A stretch of DNA of 64,000 nucleotides. It comes from Frigidibacter sp. ROC022 (GTDB lineage Bacteria > Pseudomonadota > Alphaproteobacteria > Rhodobacterales > Rhodobacteraceae). The notes under the pieces were generated by a model, which saw only the letters and a list, made by a program, of their open reading frames with translations, did not search any database and was not told the origin of the DNA. Location of the stretch: positions 620,001 to 684,000 of the forward strand of contig NZ_JANQDU010000003.1 of the NCBI RefSeq assembly GCF_024723735.1. Direction: 5' to 3'. Position 1 is the first letter of the stretch, and each line of letters opens with the position of its first letter. The position numbers and the translations under genes are program-made. This document shows positions 11,331 through 21,002 of this stretch, in pieces.

Positions 11331-12280
11331 CGCGATTCGTCCTCGTAGTAGACCCAGTATTTCGAGGTCCAGAAAGCCAGGGCGGTGAACGCGCCGATGA
11401 TCAGCAGCAGGATCCATGCCAGCAAGGACGCGTAGCCCATGCGGAAATTGGCGAAGGCTTCGATGTAGAGATAGAGCGAGTAGAACAGGGTCGAATCCGC
11501 CGGCCAGCCCTGTCCGCCCGAGATGATGTAGGCTTGGGTGAAGGCCTTGAATGCCTCGATGGTCTGCAGGACGAGGTTGAAGAAGATCACCGGCGCCAGG
11601 AGCGGCAGGGTGATCTTCCGGAACTGCCGCCAACCCGAGGCGCCGTCCATCGAGGCGGCCTCGTAGAGGTCCTCGGGGATCTGCCGCAGCCCGGCGAGGA
11701 ATATGATCATCGGCGAGCCGAACTGCCAGACGTTCAGTGCGATGAGCGTCCAGAGTGCATAGTCGGGATGCGATATCCAGCTTGGCCCTTGCCAGCCGGT
11801 GGCGAGGAACAGGAGCGTATTGATCAGGCCCTCTGCACCGAAGAGCTGCCGCCACATCACCGAGATCGCTACCGAGGCGCCAAGGAGTGACGGCAGGTAG
11901 AAGGCGGCGCGGTAGAAGCCGACCCCGCGCACCGAACGGTCGAGGATCATTGCCAGCCCCAGTGCGACCGCTAGGCGCATCGGTACGCCGAATATCACAT
12001 ACTGGAAGGTGACCGACAGCGAATGGCGCAGCTTCACGTCGTTGAACAGCGCGTATTTGATGTTGTCGAGGCCGGTCCACTGCGGAGGCCGCAGCAGGTC
12101 GTAGTTCGTGAAGGAGAGGTAGAGCGACGCGAGAGCGGGCCCGAGAGTCAGGCCGAAGAAGCCGATCAGCCAGGGCAGGAGAAACATGTAGCCGGCACCA
12201 TTGCGGCGCCAGAAGCGGACGAGGCGGCCCTGGCGGGCGGGCATGGAATGCCCGCCCGAGGTCTCACTTAGATTAGCCAC
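11327..12280 (-). CDS. Carbohydrate ABC transporter permease (MalF/UgpA type)
   Basis: First permease of the sugar importer (317 aa). It has a basic N-terminus, a first span GYMFLLPWLIGFFGLTLGP, and the coupling loop EAASMDGASGWRQFRKITLPL. It lies 6 bases after the binding-protein gene and overlaps the next permease by 4 bases, so the three are co-translated. Confidence 0.9.
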   Translation of the reverse strand: MANLSETSGGHSMPARQGRLVRFWRRNGAGYMFLLPWLIGFFGLTLGPALASLYLSFTNYDLLRPPQWTGLDNIKYALFNDVKLRHSLSVTFQYVIFGVPMRLAVALGLAMILDRSVRGVGFYRAAFYLPSLLGASVAISVMWRQLFGAEGLINTLLFLATGWQGPSWISHPDYALWTLIALNVWQFGSPMIIFLAGLRQIPEDLYEAASMDGASGWRQFRKITLPLLAPVIFFNLVLQTIEAFKAFTQAYIISGGQGWPADSTLFYSLYLYIEAFANFRMGYASLLAWILLLIIGAFTALAFWTSKYWVYYEDESR

Positions 12281-12286
12281 GGTGGC

Positions 12287-13567
12287 TCAGGTACGTTCGA
12301 GGATGGATTTGGCATTCGCGTAGAATGCCTTGGCCTGCTCTTCCGGACCGATGCGGCCGAAGGCCACTTCATCCCAGGCCGGACGCAGCGCGCGGTCGAT
12401 TTCGCCGGCGTTCTGCGGCGGCGGCGGCGGCAGCGGGCTGACATGGGTCGAGACGACGTTCAGGTAGTTGATGATCTTCTGCTCGGTCTTGTTCAGCTTG
12501 GGCAGAATCTCGGCCCGCACCGAAGCGTCGCCGGTCACGCCGCGCTCGATCAGCAGGACGTTGTTGGCCTCGTTGCTGGTGACGAAGTAGTTGATGAACG
12601 CCGCTGCGGTGGCCTTGTCCTGCGAACCTTCGGCCATCGAGAAGAACATCGACGGTTTCAGGTACTGACCCGCATGGGGGCCGTTGTTCGGGATCATCAC
12701 GATATCGATCTCGTCGGGGACGAGCTTCTGCATGGCGACGAGCTGGTTGGAATGCAGGAAGTTGAACAGACCATGGCCCGTGGCCATCATCGATTCTTCC
12801 ATCTTGCCGGAATCCTGCGCCTGAAGGTCGGCAGGCGGCGAGAGACCCTCGTCCTGCACCATCTTCCAGTAGGTGAAGAATTCGGCCAGATCGGCCTCGT
12901 CGAAGGCCAGCTTGCCTTCGGCGGTGTAGAGGTCTTTCCCCTTCGAGCGCATCCAGGTCTGCAGACGCGGCTCGTACTGGCCCATATTCTCGGTGAAATA
13001 CATGCCTTCGGGCAATTTGCCCTTCAGATCCTTGCCGATCTGGACAAAGTCGTCGGTCGTCCAGGTCGTTTGATCGGGCAGGGTGACACCGATCTTGTCC
13101 AGCACCGTCTTGTTGTAGACATGGCTCATCGAGTTGGCGCCCAACGAGATCCCGTAGAGCTTGCCATCGACCTTGCCCGAGGCAAGCTGGTTTGGGTCGT
13201 AGTCGGAGAGGTCGATGCCGTTTCCGACGAACTCATCCAGCGCGGCGAGCTGGCCGCGGCGGGCCCATTCGAAGATGTAGCGGTAATCCATCTGGATCAC
13301 GTCCGGCAGGTTCTTGCCGGCGGCCTGGGTGGCCAGCTTCTGCCAGTAGTCGCCCCAGGCGTAGGTTTCGGGCAGGACCTCTGCGCCTGTGGCTTTCTGG
13401 AACATGTCCACAACGGCATTGGTGCGCTTGTCTCTCTCGGGGTTGCCCCACCAGATCAGGCGCACGCTGCCATCGGCCGCGTAGGCACCCACGGACGCCA
13501 GGGTCGAGGCGGCTGCGCCACCGAGGAGAAGGCCGCCAAATGTGCGGCGGTTCATCTTGTTGGTCAT
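12287..13567 (-). CDS. Carbohydrate ABC transporter substrate-binding protein, Tat-exported
   Basis: Extracellular solute-binding protein of family 1 (426 aa). The N-terminus MNRRTFGGLLLGGAAAS carries a twin-arginine motif (Arg7-Arg8) and probable cleavage after Ala-Tyr-Ala (about residue 30). The mature part begins with LIWWGNPERDKRTNAVVDMF, typical of sugar-binding proteins. It leads the minus-strand sugar operon and is transcribed divergently from the Gfo/Idh gene at 13847, so both are probably under one local regulator. The ligand is likely a mono/oligosaccharide or polyol. Confidence 0.9.
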   Translation of the reverse strand: MTNKMNRRTFGGLLLGGAAASTLASVGAYAADGSVRLIWWGNPERDKRTNAVVDMFQKATGAEVLPETYAWGDYWQKLATQAAGKNLPDVIQMDYRYIFEWARRGQLAALDEFVGNGIDLSDYDPNQLASGKVDGKLYGISLGANSMSHVYNKTVLDKIGVTLPDQTTWTTDDFVQIGKDLKGKLPEGMYFTENMGQYEPRLQTWMRSKGKDLYTAEGKLAFDEADLAEFFTYWKMVQDEGLSPPADLQAQDSGKMEESMMATGHGLFNFLHSNQLVAMQKLVPDEIDIVMIPNNGPHAGQYLKPSMFFSMAEGSQDKATAAAFINYFVTSNEANNVLLIERGVTGDASVRAEILPKLNKTEQKIINYLNVVSTHVSPLPPPPPQNAGEIDRALRPAWDEVAFGRIGPEEQAKAFYANAKSILERT

Positions 13568-13638
13568 ATAGTCCTCCCATGTTGCACGTGTTTGTCCTCT
13601 CCGGTTGCGCTAACAGTCGAAGCGTTACGTGCTGAGTC

Positions 13639-13659
13639 TAACAAGTAACTTAATAGTTA
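13639..13659. promoter_or_regulatory. Operator-like dyad, binding-protein side
   Basis: TAAC and GTTA 13 bases apart flank the short palindrome AAGTAACTT. The 8-mer TAACAAGT recurs inverted at the other end of this intergenic region. The site lies about 70 bases upstream of the sugar-binding protein gene. Confidence 0.4.
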
Positions 13660-13806
13660 TATCCGGGCAAGCATGCTCGATGGCGCAGGAATTCGAGGAC
13701 CAGAAAAAAAAAGGAATGCGCGTGCCGCGAAACCGGGGCGCCTGTGTTCCTTGGCATGCCGCGGCCCCGGGGGCTGGTCGCTTGACAGTCTTTCGGGGCG
13801 GGCATA

Positions 13807-13822
13807 GTAACCGACTTGTTAC
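13807..13822. promoter_or_regulatory. Operator-like dyad, oxidoreductase side
   Basis: GTAACCGACTTGTTAC contains perfect 5-bp arms GTAAC/GTTAC with a 6-base spacer and ends 24 bases before the GTG start at 13847. Size and base content resemble LacI/GntR-type operators. No regulator gene lies next to it in the window. Confidence 0.4.
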
Positions 13823-13846
13823 TTACATCGCAATGGAGCAGAACCG

Positions 13847-15097
13847 GTGGCAACCAACAAGCGCCGGATGGCGATCGTCGGCACGGGGCACCGTGGAACC
13901 GGCACTTGGGGCCGTGACGTCCTTGAAACTCAATCGGACATGGTGGAACTGGTCGGGCTGACCGATCTGAATTCCGGCCGCCTGGCGGCCGCCGCGGCCC
14001 GACTTCCCGGAGACCCGGTCCTGTCGACCGATCTCGACACCATGCTGAAGCAGTCCGACCCGCATACGCTGGTGGTCTGCACCCGCGACGACACTCATGC
14101 CGACATCATCGTCGATGCGCTGGAGCGCGGCATCGACGTGATCACCGAAAAGCCGATGGCGACCACGGCGGAGGACTGCGAACGCATCCTTGCCGCCGAG
14201 GAGCGGACCGGCCGCAAGGTGGATGTCGCCTTCAACTACCGCTTTGCCCCGACCTCGCGCAAACTGCGCGAACTTCTGGCGTCGGGACGGATCGGGACGC
14301 TGACCGAGGTGGATTTCCACTGGTATCTCGACACCCGCCACGGCGCCGACTACTTCCGCCGCTGGCACGCCTACCGGCGCCATTCCGGAAGCCTGTTCGT
14401 GCACAAGGCGACGCATCACTTCGACCTGCTGAACTGGTGGATCGACAGCGACCCCGACCAGGTCTACGCGCAGGGCGCCTTGCGCAGATACGGCCGCAAC
14501 GGGACGTTCCGCTCGACCCGGTGCACCGGTTGCCCGCATGCCGGTGAATGCGATTTCTACTTCGACATGCATGCCAACGAATGGCTCGAGGATCTCTACG
14601 AGGCGCCTTCGTCCGAGGATGGCTATGTTCGCGATGCCTGCGTGTTCCGCGAGGACATCGACATCTGGGACACGATGACGGCGGCGATCGGCTATGCCAA
14701 CGGCGTGCAGGTCAGCTATTCGTTGAACGCCTATATGCCGATCGAGGGCTATCACGTCGCCTTCAACGGCACCCATGGCCGGATCGAGTGCCGGATGTAC
14801 GAAAAGCAGGCCTTCGATGCGCCGAAGGGGCAGGACGAGATCCTGGTGCTCGGCACCGATCGCTCGGTCGAGCGGCTGGTGGTCCAGCATGGGCCGGGCG
14901 GCCATTTCGGCGGCGATCCGTTGCTGCACGCATCGCTGTTCACGCCGGATGCCAATGATCCGCTGAGCCAGCGGGCGGGCGCCCGCGCCGGGGCGGCATC
15001 GGTTCTGACCGGGGTGGCGGCGGCCATGAGCGTGGACCAGAAACGGCCGGTCAAAATTTCGGAACTCTCCAGCCGCTTCGGCCCAGATCGCGGGTAG
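13847..15097 (+). CDS. Gfo/Idh/MocA-family oxidoreductase, divergent from sugar ABC operon
   Basis: Second NAD(P)-dependent dehydrogenase of this family at the locus (416 aa). The start is GTG 13847 with GGAG 9 bases upstream; the overlapping ATG 13833 is in another frame. The Rossmann motif is IVGTGHRGTG and the Glu-Lys-Pro motif is ITEKPMATT. An unusual Cys group, RCTGCPHAGEC (residues about 225-236), could bind metal or form a disulphide. It probably acts in the same catabolic route as the oxidoreductase inside the ABC operon. Confidence 0.88.
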   Translation: MATNKRRMAIVGTGHRGTGTWGRDVLETQSDMVELVGLTDLNSGRLAAAAARLPGDPVLSTDLDTMLKQSDPHTLVVCTRDDTHADIIVDALERGIDVITEKPMATTAEDCERILAAEERTGRKVDVAFNYRFAPTSRKLRELLASGRIGTLTEVDFHWYLDTRHGADYFRRWHAYRRHSGSLFVHKATHHFDLLNWWIDSDPDQVYAQGALRRYGRNGTFRSTRCTGCPHAGECDFYFDMHANEWLEDLYEAPSSEDGYVRDACVFREDIDIWDTMTAAIGYANGVQVSYSLNAYMPIEGYHVAFNGTHGRIECRMYEKQAFDAPKGQDEILVLGTDRSVERLVVQHGPGGHFGGDPLLHASLFTPDANDPLSQRAGARAGAASVLTGVAAAMSVDQKRPVKISELSSRFGPDRG

Positions 15098-15124
15098 CGG
15101 GCGGCCCCGGTCTGGGGATGACGG

Positions 15125-15147
15125 GGCAGGCGGTCCGGGCCTGCCTT
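15125..15147 (+). terminator. Possible terminator after the oxidoreductase gene
   Basis: GGCAGGC, 7-base loop, GCCTGCC then TT, starting 28 bases after the stop at 15097. The stem is good but the T-run is short. Confidence 0.4.
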
Positions 15148-15210
15148 CAGCCGACCTCCGAGTCCCGCGCCCTTTGTCGCTGGCATAGGTAGTGGATGCT
15201 GTTCCGGCAT

Positions 15211-15226
15211 CCACCATATATTGTGC
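15211..15226. promoter_or_regulatory. nrdR box: NrdR-box-like palindrome, distal
   Basis: CCACCATATATTGTGC matches the NrdR-box pattern acaCwAtATaTwGtgt at about 13 of 16 positions. NrdR is the ATP/dATP-sensing repressor of ribonucleotide reductase genes. It lies about 620 bases before the nrdJ start. Confidence 0.45.
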
Positions 15227-15610
15227 GACCCCCCTTGGTTTCTGCCTGAAGATTCGCCGTGCCTGGCACCGACCCGGCCGGGGGTGTCGCCATGCGGCCC
15301 GATTATTGTGGCGCTTCTGCCGCGCTGTTGCAGCCTTGCCGCGCCTCCTCGAACCGTCCCCGGACCGTTCCCGGTGGCGTTGTCACTTCATCCGCGTTCT
15401 CAACTTTCCGGCGTAAACCAGCCGATCCCTTGGGCTTTTTCTCTGCCCCCTTTGGGCGGGCCGTTCCGCGCCGGGGCAGGCCGACTCGCGAGCCCCCGCG
15501 GGCGCCCCAGATCGGCCCCGATGGTCAAGCGCTAAAACTTGTGGAAAATCCAAAATCGGCGTTGACCTCTTGGGTCCACCTACGCCAGTTTGTGAGGGCT
15601 GAACGGCGGG

Positions 15611-15626
15611 CCACAAGATATAGTGG
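15611..15626. promoter_or_regulatory. nrdR box: NrdR-box-like palindrome, proximal
   Basis: CCACAAGATATAGTGG matches the NrdR pattern at about 13 of 16 positions and has perfect CCAC/GTGG ends. It lies about 220 bases upstream of the nrdJ start, downstream of a possible -35 TTGACC at 15562, a sensible repressor position. Confidence 0.55.
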
Positions 15627-15846
15627 CAGGAAAAAGCCGGACGAGGGCCGCGAAGAAAACCGGGACTGGGTGCCAAGCACGACACGTCCTCCGCGAGGCG
15701 AAGCGCACCGCCTCGACGGGTCGCTATCCTTTTGTCCGGCGCCTGGCCCGAAAGCACCAGTGTGGGGTCACCGGCACGACGACAAGAGAACCGACGACAC
15801 CACTTCAAGAAACGAAATCGTCAAGAAACGACGGGGCAAGTTCCAG

Positions 15847-18800
15847 ATGAAAATCGACCGCAAGTTCACCAAGGCCGGGCAGGATGCCTATCAGGGCATC
15901 GACTTCACCACGACTGCATCCGAGATCCGCAACCCGGACGGGCGGGTCGTCTTCCGTCTGGACGAGGTGGAAGTGCCGGCCGGCTGGTCGCAGGTTGCCT
16001 CGGACGTGATCGCGCAGAAATACTTCCGCAAGGCCGGGGTTCCGGCGGCGCGCAAGCCGGTCAAGGAAAAGGGCGTGCCGTCCTTCCTCTGGCGCCATGT
16101 GCCGGACGAGGCGGCGCTGGCCAAGCTTCCCGAGGAACAGCGGTATGGCGGCGAGCAGTCGGCCAAGCAGGTCTTTGACCGGCTGGCCGGGGCCTGGTGC
16201 TACTGGGGCTGGAAGGGCGGTTATTTCACCGACGAGTCCGACGCCCGCGCCTATTTCGACGAGATGCGCTACATGCTGGCCGAACAGATGGCGGCGCCGA
16301 ACAGCCCGCAATGGTTCAACACCGGGTTGCACTGGGCCTATGGCATCGACGGGCCGAGCCAGGGCCATTACTACGTCGACTGGAAAACGGGAAAGCTGAC
16401 CAAGTCGGACAGCGCCTACGAACACCCGCAGCCGCATGCCTGTTTCATCCAGTCGGTGCGCGATGATCTGGTCGGCGATGGCGGGATCATGGACCTCTGG
16501 GTCCGCGAGGCGCGGCTGTTCAAATACGGCTCGGGCACCGGCACGAACTTCTCCAGCCTGCGCGGCGAAGGCGAGAAACTGTCGGGCGGCGGCAAGTCCT
16601 CGGGGCTGATGGGCTTTCTCAAGATCGGCGACCGGGCGGCCGGCGCGATCAAGTCGGGCGGCACCACGCGGCGCGCCGCCAAGATGGTGATCTGCGACAT
16701 GGATCACCCCGATATCGAGGATTTCATCAACTGGAAGGTCATCGAAGAGCAGAAGGTGGCCAGCCTGGTCGCCGGCTCGAAAGCGCATGAACGCGAGCTG
16801 AACGGCATCTTTGCGGCGATCCGCGCCTGGGACGGCAAGGCCGCCGATGCTGCCGATCCGTCGAAGAACCCGGGCCTGAAGGCCGCGATCCGCAGCGCCA
16901 AGAAGGCGATGATCCCCGAGACCTATGTCAAGCGGGTGCTGGACTATGCGGCGCAGGGCTTCGGCTCGATCGAGTTCCCGACCTATGACACCGACTGGGA
17001 CAGCGACGCCTATGCCACCGTTTCGGGCCAGAACTCGAACAACTCGGTGCGGGTGACCGATGACTTCCTGCGCGCGGTCAAGGAAGACGACGACTGGGAG
17101 CTGATCCGCCGCACCGATGGCACGGTCGCCAAGACGGTCAAGGCGCGCGATCTCTGGGACCAGATCGGCCATGCCGCCTGGGCCTGCGCCGACCCCGGCA
17201 TCCAGTTCCACGACACGGTCAACGCCTGGCACACCTGCCCGGAAGACGGCCCCATTCGCGGCTCGAACCCTTGCAGCGAGTACATGTTCCTCGACGATAC
17301 CGCCTGCAACCTGGCCTCGATGAACCTGCTGACCTTCCTCAAGGACGGAAAAATCCAGGCCGAGGCCTATACCCATGCGGTGCGGCTCTGGACCCTGACG
17401 CTGGAAATCAGCGTGATGATGGCGCAGTTCCCGTCCAAGGAGATCGCGCAGCGGTCCTATGATTACCGGACCCTCGGCCTGGGCTATGCCAATATCGGCG
17501 GCCTGCTGATGACCATGGGCCTGCCCTATGACTCGGACGAGGGCCGGGCGCTCTGCGGTGCGCTGACCGCGCTGATGACCGGGGTGGCCTATGCGACCTC
17601 GGCCGAGATCGCCTCGGAACTGGGCCCCTTCGCGGGCTACAAGCGCAACTCGAAGCACATGCTGCGGGTCATCGCCAACCACCGCCATGCCGCCTATGGC
17701 AACAAGACCGGCTATGACGGGCTGGCGGTGAACCCGGTGGCGCTGGAACGCGACCATTGCCCGGACCGCAGCCTTGTCGATCTGGCCCGCGGCGCCTGGG
17801 ATCAGGCGCTGACCCTGGGCAAGAAGCACGGCTTCCGCAACGCGCAGGCCACCGTGATCGCGCCGACCGGGACCATCGGTCTGGTGATGGATTGCGACAC
17901 CACCGGGATCGAACCGGACTTCGCCCTGGTCAAGTTCAAGAAGCTGGCCGGCGGCGGCTATTTCAAGATCATCAACCAGGCTGTGCCGGGGGCGCTGGAA
18001 ACCCTGGGCTACAGCCAGGCCCAGATTGCCGAGATCATCGCCTATGCGGAGGGTCACGGCTCGCTGGGGCAGGCGCCGGGGATCAACCACACCTCGCTGG
18101 TCGGCCACGGCTTCGGCCAGGCCGAGATCGACAAGATCGAGGCGGCGCTGCCGAGCGCCTTCGACATCAAGTTCGTCTTCAACCAGTGGACCCTGGGTGA
18201 GGAGTTCTGCACCAAGGTCCTGGGCATCCCGGCGGCCGAGTTGAACAACCCGACCTTCGACATGCTGAAGCATCTCGGCTTTTCGAAGCAAGAGATCGAG
18301 GCGGCCAATGCCCATGCCTGCGGGACGATGACGCTGGAAGGCGCACCGCATCTGAAGCCCGAGCATTACGCGGTCTTCGACTGTGCCAATGCCTGCGGCA
18401 AGACCGGCAAGCGCTATCTCTCGGTGGCGGCGCATATCACCATGATGGCGGCGGCGCAGAGCTTCATCTCGGGAGCGATCTCGAAGACCATCAACATGGC
18501 CAATGATGCCAGCATCGCCGATGCGCTGGCCGCCTACGAGTTGAGCCACAGCCTGGGGATCAAGGCCAACGCGCTCTACCGCGACGGTTCGAAACTGTCG
18601 CAGCCGCTGGCCGCCTCGCTGATCGAGGATGACGAGGAAGCCGAGGAAGTCCTGGCCTCCGGCTCGGCGCAGGAAAAGGCGACCACCCTGGCCGAGAAGA
18701 TCGTCGAGAAGATCGTCTACAAGGAAGTGGTCCGGCGCCACCGCGAGAAGCTGCCGCAGCGCCGCAAGGGCTATACCCAGAAGGCGATCGTCGGCGGCCA

Positions 18801-19509
18801 CAAGGTCTATCTGCGGACCGGCGAATATGCCGACGGCCAGCTGGGCGAAATCTTCATCGACATGCACAAGGAAGGCGCCGGCTTCCGGGCGATGATGAAC
18901 AACTTCGCCATCGCGGTCTCCGTCGGCCTGCAATACGGCGTGCCGCTGGAGGAGTTCGTGGATGCCTTCACCTTCACCAAGTTCGAACCGGCCGGGATGG
19001 TGCAGGGCAACGAGACGATCAAGTCGGCGACCTCGATCCTCGATTACATCTTCCGCGAACTGGCGGTCAGCTATCTCGACCGCACCGACCTGGCGCATGT
19101 GAAGCCGGAAGGCTCCAGCTTCGACGATCTGGGCCGGGGCGAAGAGGAAGGCGTCGCCAATCTCCGCAGCCCGGACGAGGTGACGGCCTCGAAATCCCTG
19201 GAAGTGCTGCGGCAGATCTCCTCGACCGGCTATCTGCGCAAGCGCCTGCCGCAGGAACTGCGGGTGTTGCAGGAAGGCGGCCAGGAGGCCGACCCGCTGG
19301 CCAGTCTGCAGACCCTGGTGCCCTCGGTGTCGGAAACCAGCACCACCGCAAGCGCCACGGTGACTTCGGTCCAGGTCGATGCCCGGACCAAGGCGAAGAT
19401 GCAGGGCTACGAGGGCGAGGCCTGCGGCGAATGCGGAAACTACACGCTGGTGCGCAACGGCACCTGCATGAAGTGCAACACCTGCGGCGGGACCAGCGGG
19501 TGTAGCTGA
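15847..19509 (+). CDS. nrdJ: Adenosylcobalamin-dependent (class II) ribonucleotide reductase
   Basis: Reduces ribonucleotides to deoxyribonucleotides using coenzyme B12, with no oxygen requirement (1220 aa). The start is ATG 15847 ([20 protein letters not shown]), the usual N-terminus of long alphaproteobacterial NrdJ. The active-site segment NPCSEYM (Asn474, Cys476, Glu478) is intact. Later domains include the AdoCbl-binding region and a C-terminal Cys-rich tail, CGECGNYTL...CMKCNTCGG, that should bind zinc or relay electrons from thioredoxin. It stands alone behind NrdR-like boxes. It would be the dNTP source under low oxygen. Confidence 0.95.
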   Translation: MKIDRKFTKAGQDAYQGIDFTTTASEIRNPDGRVVFRLDEVEVPAGWSQVASDVIAQKYFRKAGVPAARKPVKEKGVPSFLWRHVPDEAALAKLPEEQRYGGEQSAKQVFDRLAGAWCYWGWKGGYFTDESDARAYFDEMRYMLAEQMAAPNSPQWFNTGLHWAYGIDGPSQGHYYVDWKTGKLTKSDSAYEHPQPHACFIQSVRDDLVGDGGIMDLWVREARLFKYGSGTGTNFSSLRGEGEKLSGGGKSSGLMGFLKIGDRAAGAIKSGGTTRRAAKMVICDMDHPDIEDFINWKVIEEQKVASLVAGSKAHERELNGIFAAIRAWDGKAADAADPSKNPGLKAAIRSAKKAMIPETYVKRVLDYAAQGFGSIEFPTYDTDWDSDAYATVSGQNSNNSVRVTDDFLRAVKEDDDWELIRRTDGTVAKTVKARDLWDQIGHAAWACADPGIQFHDTVNAWHTCPEDGPIRGSNPCSEYMFLDDTACNLASMNLLTFLKDGKIQAEAYTHAVRLWTLTLEISVMMAQFPSKEIAQRSYDYRTLGLGYANIGGLLMTMGLPYDSDEGRALCGALTALMTGVAYATSAEIASELGPFAGYKRNSKHMLRVIANHRHAAYGNKTGYDGLAVNPVALERDHCPDRSLVDLARGAWDQALTLGKKHGFRNAQATVIAPTGTIGLVMDCDTTGIEPDFALVKFKKLAGGGYFKIINQAVPGALETLGYSQAQIAEIIAYAEGHGSLGQAPGINHTSLVGHGFGQAEIDKIEAALPSAFDIKFVFNQWTLGEEFCTKVLGIPAAELNNPTFDMLKHLGFSKQEIEAANAHACGTMTLEGAPHLKPEHYAVFDCANACGKTGKRYLSVAAHITMMAAAQSFISGAISKTINMANDASIADALAAYELSHSLGIKANALYRDGSKLSQPLAASLIEDDEEAEEVLASGSAQEKATTLAEKIVEKIVYKEVVRRHREKLPQRRKGYTQKAIVGGHKVYLRTGEYADGQLGEIFIDMHKEGAGFRAMMNNFAIAVSVGLQYGVPLEEFVDAFTFTKFEPAGMVQGNETIKSATSILDYIFRELAVSYLDRTDLAHVKPEGSSFDDLGRGEEEGVANLRSPDEVTASKSLEVLRQISSTGYLRKRLPQELRVLQEGGQEADPLASLQTLVPSVSETSTTASATVTSVQVDARTKAKMQGYEGEACGECGNYTLVRNGTCMKCNTCGGTSGCS

Positions 19510-19646
19510 CGAGACCTGCGGCGGGCTCCGGACTGTTCCGGGGCGCGCTGCACAAACTTTCCGGGGCGGGTGCGCTCGCCCCTGACGTGGATCAAGCCGC
19601 AGGCAGAAACCGGGCGGTACGAATGACGAGCTTGATCCGCGAAACT

Positions 19647-19674
19647 GGGGGGCGCCTTCGGGTGTCCCCTTTTT
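19647..19674 (+). terminator. Terminator downstream of nrdJ
   Basis: A stem of GGGGGCGCC/GGTGTCCCC (with G-U pairs) closed by a TTCG tetraloop and followed by TTTTT, about 140 bases after the nrdJ stop. Confidence 0.75.
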
Positions 19675-19757
19675 CCTGTTGGGACCATGGGGGCGGCTCG
19701 GGGTCTCCGCGGGGAATGCCGCCGCGCCTTCCCGTGTTCCGTTCTCATCCGAGGAGC

Positions 19758-19784
19758 AGGGGGCGCCTCGGCACGCCCCCTTTC
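19758..19784 (-). terminator. Possible terminator of the coiled-coil gene
   Basis: GGGGGCG/CGCCCCC stem with an 8-base loop, just downstream (minus strand) of the gene ending at 19795. No clear T-run follows on that strand. Confidence 0.35.
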
Positions 19785-19794
19785 CGGCCGGGGC

Positions 19795-20529
19795 TCAGAC
19801 CTTTTCCTTGCCCTTGTCCTTCTTTCCGGATTTCGCTGACTTCACAAGCTCTTCCAGCTTGATCTTGACACCGGAAATCTCGGTGTCGGCCCGGAACCCA
19901 ATGCTGAGAACCTCCTTGGCCCGATGGAGAAATTTCTCGGCCTCCTCCATGGACTTGCCACGCAGCTTGCCGCTCTTGACCTGCTTGTCGATCTCGTCCT
20001 GCGCTTTCTCGACCTTGCTTTCGCTGGCGTCGAGCGCTTTCAGGAGAGTCTTGTAATTCGTCACGACCTGTTTCGGCCCGGCCTTGGCAATCAGCGCAGG
20101 AAGTTGCTTTTGCATATCCTTCGCGGCCTTTTCGATCGACAGGAAGGTTTTGACTTCCTTTTCAATGACTTTGGCGGCCTTGGAGACGACGGACTCGCTG
20201 GCCGACGTGCCCTTGAGGAGTTCGAGGTATTTCTTGTTGAGCGCCTTGCCCCTGGTGGTCAGCTCCTTCACATAGAGCTCCAGCACCGACTTTGTCTCGT
20301 CCTGGCCCCTGCCGCATTTCGCGACCAGCGCCTTGGCTTCCTTCGCCGCAAAAGAGGCCGCATTGGAGGCCTCGAGAAAGGCTTTCGGGTCGTCCTTGCG
20401 ACCCAGGGCAAACTTCTCTTCGGAAATGAATGTCGTCAGTCTTTTCTCGAAGTCCTTGCTGCCAAGCCGCTTGGACTTGTTCTTCTTCCACCAAGCAACG
20501 TCGAACTTGGGTTTCTCTCCCTTCTTCAT
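19795..20529 (-). CDS. Lysine-rich, probably coiled-coil protein of unknown function
   Basis: 244 residues starting MKKGEKPKFDVAWWKKNKSK, with a perfect AGGAGG seven bases before ATG 20529; the frame is open further upstream but lacks that ribosome site. No signal peptide or membrane span. From about residue 45 on it is almost all Lys/Glu/Ala/Leu with heptad-like spacing (for example AAKVIEKEVKTFLSIEKAAK), so long helical coiled coils are likely. The C-terminus is highly basic. I recognise no family. Its Lys content stands out from the Arg-rich neighbours and may mark an accessory gene. Confidence 0.6.
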   Translation of the reverse strand: MKKGEKPKFDVAWWKKNKSKRLGSKDFEKRLTTFISEEKFALGRKDDPKAFLEASNAASFAAKEAKALVAKCGRGQDETKSVLELYVKELTTRGKALNKKYLELLKGTSASESVVSKAAKVIEKEVKTFLSIEKAAKDMQKQLPALIAKAGPKQVVTNYKTLLKALDASESKVEKAQDEIDKQVKSGKLRGKSMEEAEKFLHRAKEVLSIGFRADTEISGVKIKLEELVKSAKSGKKDKGKEKV

Positions 20530-20692
20530 GAGGGCCCCTCCTATTCCGTATGAATTGCATCCTTCTCCATCGCCGACATGACGATTTGGCCGGAAGCCAA
20601 TTCCCCCGACGGCAATCATACTAAGGTCGGACATTCTTGAGTCCAGACAAAGGTAGGTAAGGAATTCTGTCCCCGCATTGCTGAAGATGGCG

Positions 20693-20731
20693 AATATCCG
20701 CTTCAAAGGGACTAATATCCGCTTCAAAGGG
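20693..20731. repeat. Two direct repeats of an 18-mer, 21-base period
   Basis: AATATCCGCTTCAAAGGG occurs exactly at 20693-20710 and again at 20714-20731. A 21-base period is two helical turns, so a regulator could bind both copies on one face. It lies 165 bases upstream of the coiled-coil gene and 270 upstream of the EF-hand gene. The rest of the 20530-21002 gap shows nothing else I can support. Confidence 0.5.
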
Positions 20732-21002
20732 GTTGCGGAATTAATTTCCACCCATGCGCGGAATTTGGACTAAATGCTCGAAATTACTTGGCAAATTGGC
20801 GCCGGTAGCCGGGCGGGGTGGCCCTATCGGCGGGAACCCGGCGCGGCGAATCCGCCAATCCGGCCTGGCTCTGCCGGAAATCCTGACCCTGGCGCCATGG
20901 TCCTGTGCGCCCCGGTCCGCCCGGCTATGCCCGTACGCAGGGCGGCCTCGTGCCACCTCCGCACCCCGACCGGGCGCGGTTCACCAAGACAGGAGACAGA
21001 CC

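Larger units (their letters stand above)
15098..15846 (+). other. Long nrdJ leader region without a convincing gene
   Basis: A 750-base gap. The nrdJ frame stays open upstream to 15259, but that stretch is Pro/Arg/Gly-rich without family resemblance and contains the NrdR-like boxes, so I treat it as untranslated. A weaker NrdR-like half (CTAAAACTTGTG) lies at 15532-15543, just upstream of a possible -35 TTGACC (15562-15567). I looked for a cobalamin riboswitch, expected for a B12 enzyme, and did not find its conserved boxes. Confidence 0.5.

Noticed and set aside
15259-15846. Upstream extension of nrdJ by 196 codons
   Set aside because: Pro/Arg-rich with no family resemblance, and it covers the NrdR-like boxes. 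The start at 15847 gives the normal NrdJ N-terminus.
15098-15846. Cobalamin riboswitch upstream of the B12-dependent reductase
   Set aside because: I looked for the conserved B12-box and core segments and could not find them; a covariance search would decide.
15805-19098. 1097-codon open frame on the minus strand
   Set aside because: It lies exactly opposite nrdJ. Its protein is His/Arg/Gln/Asp-rich with no family resemblance, the usual result of high GC at third codon positions on the real strand.
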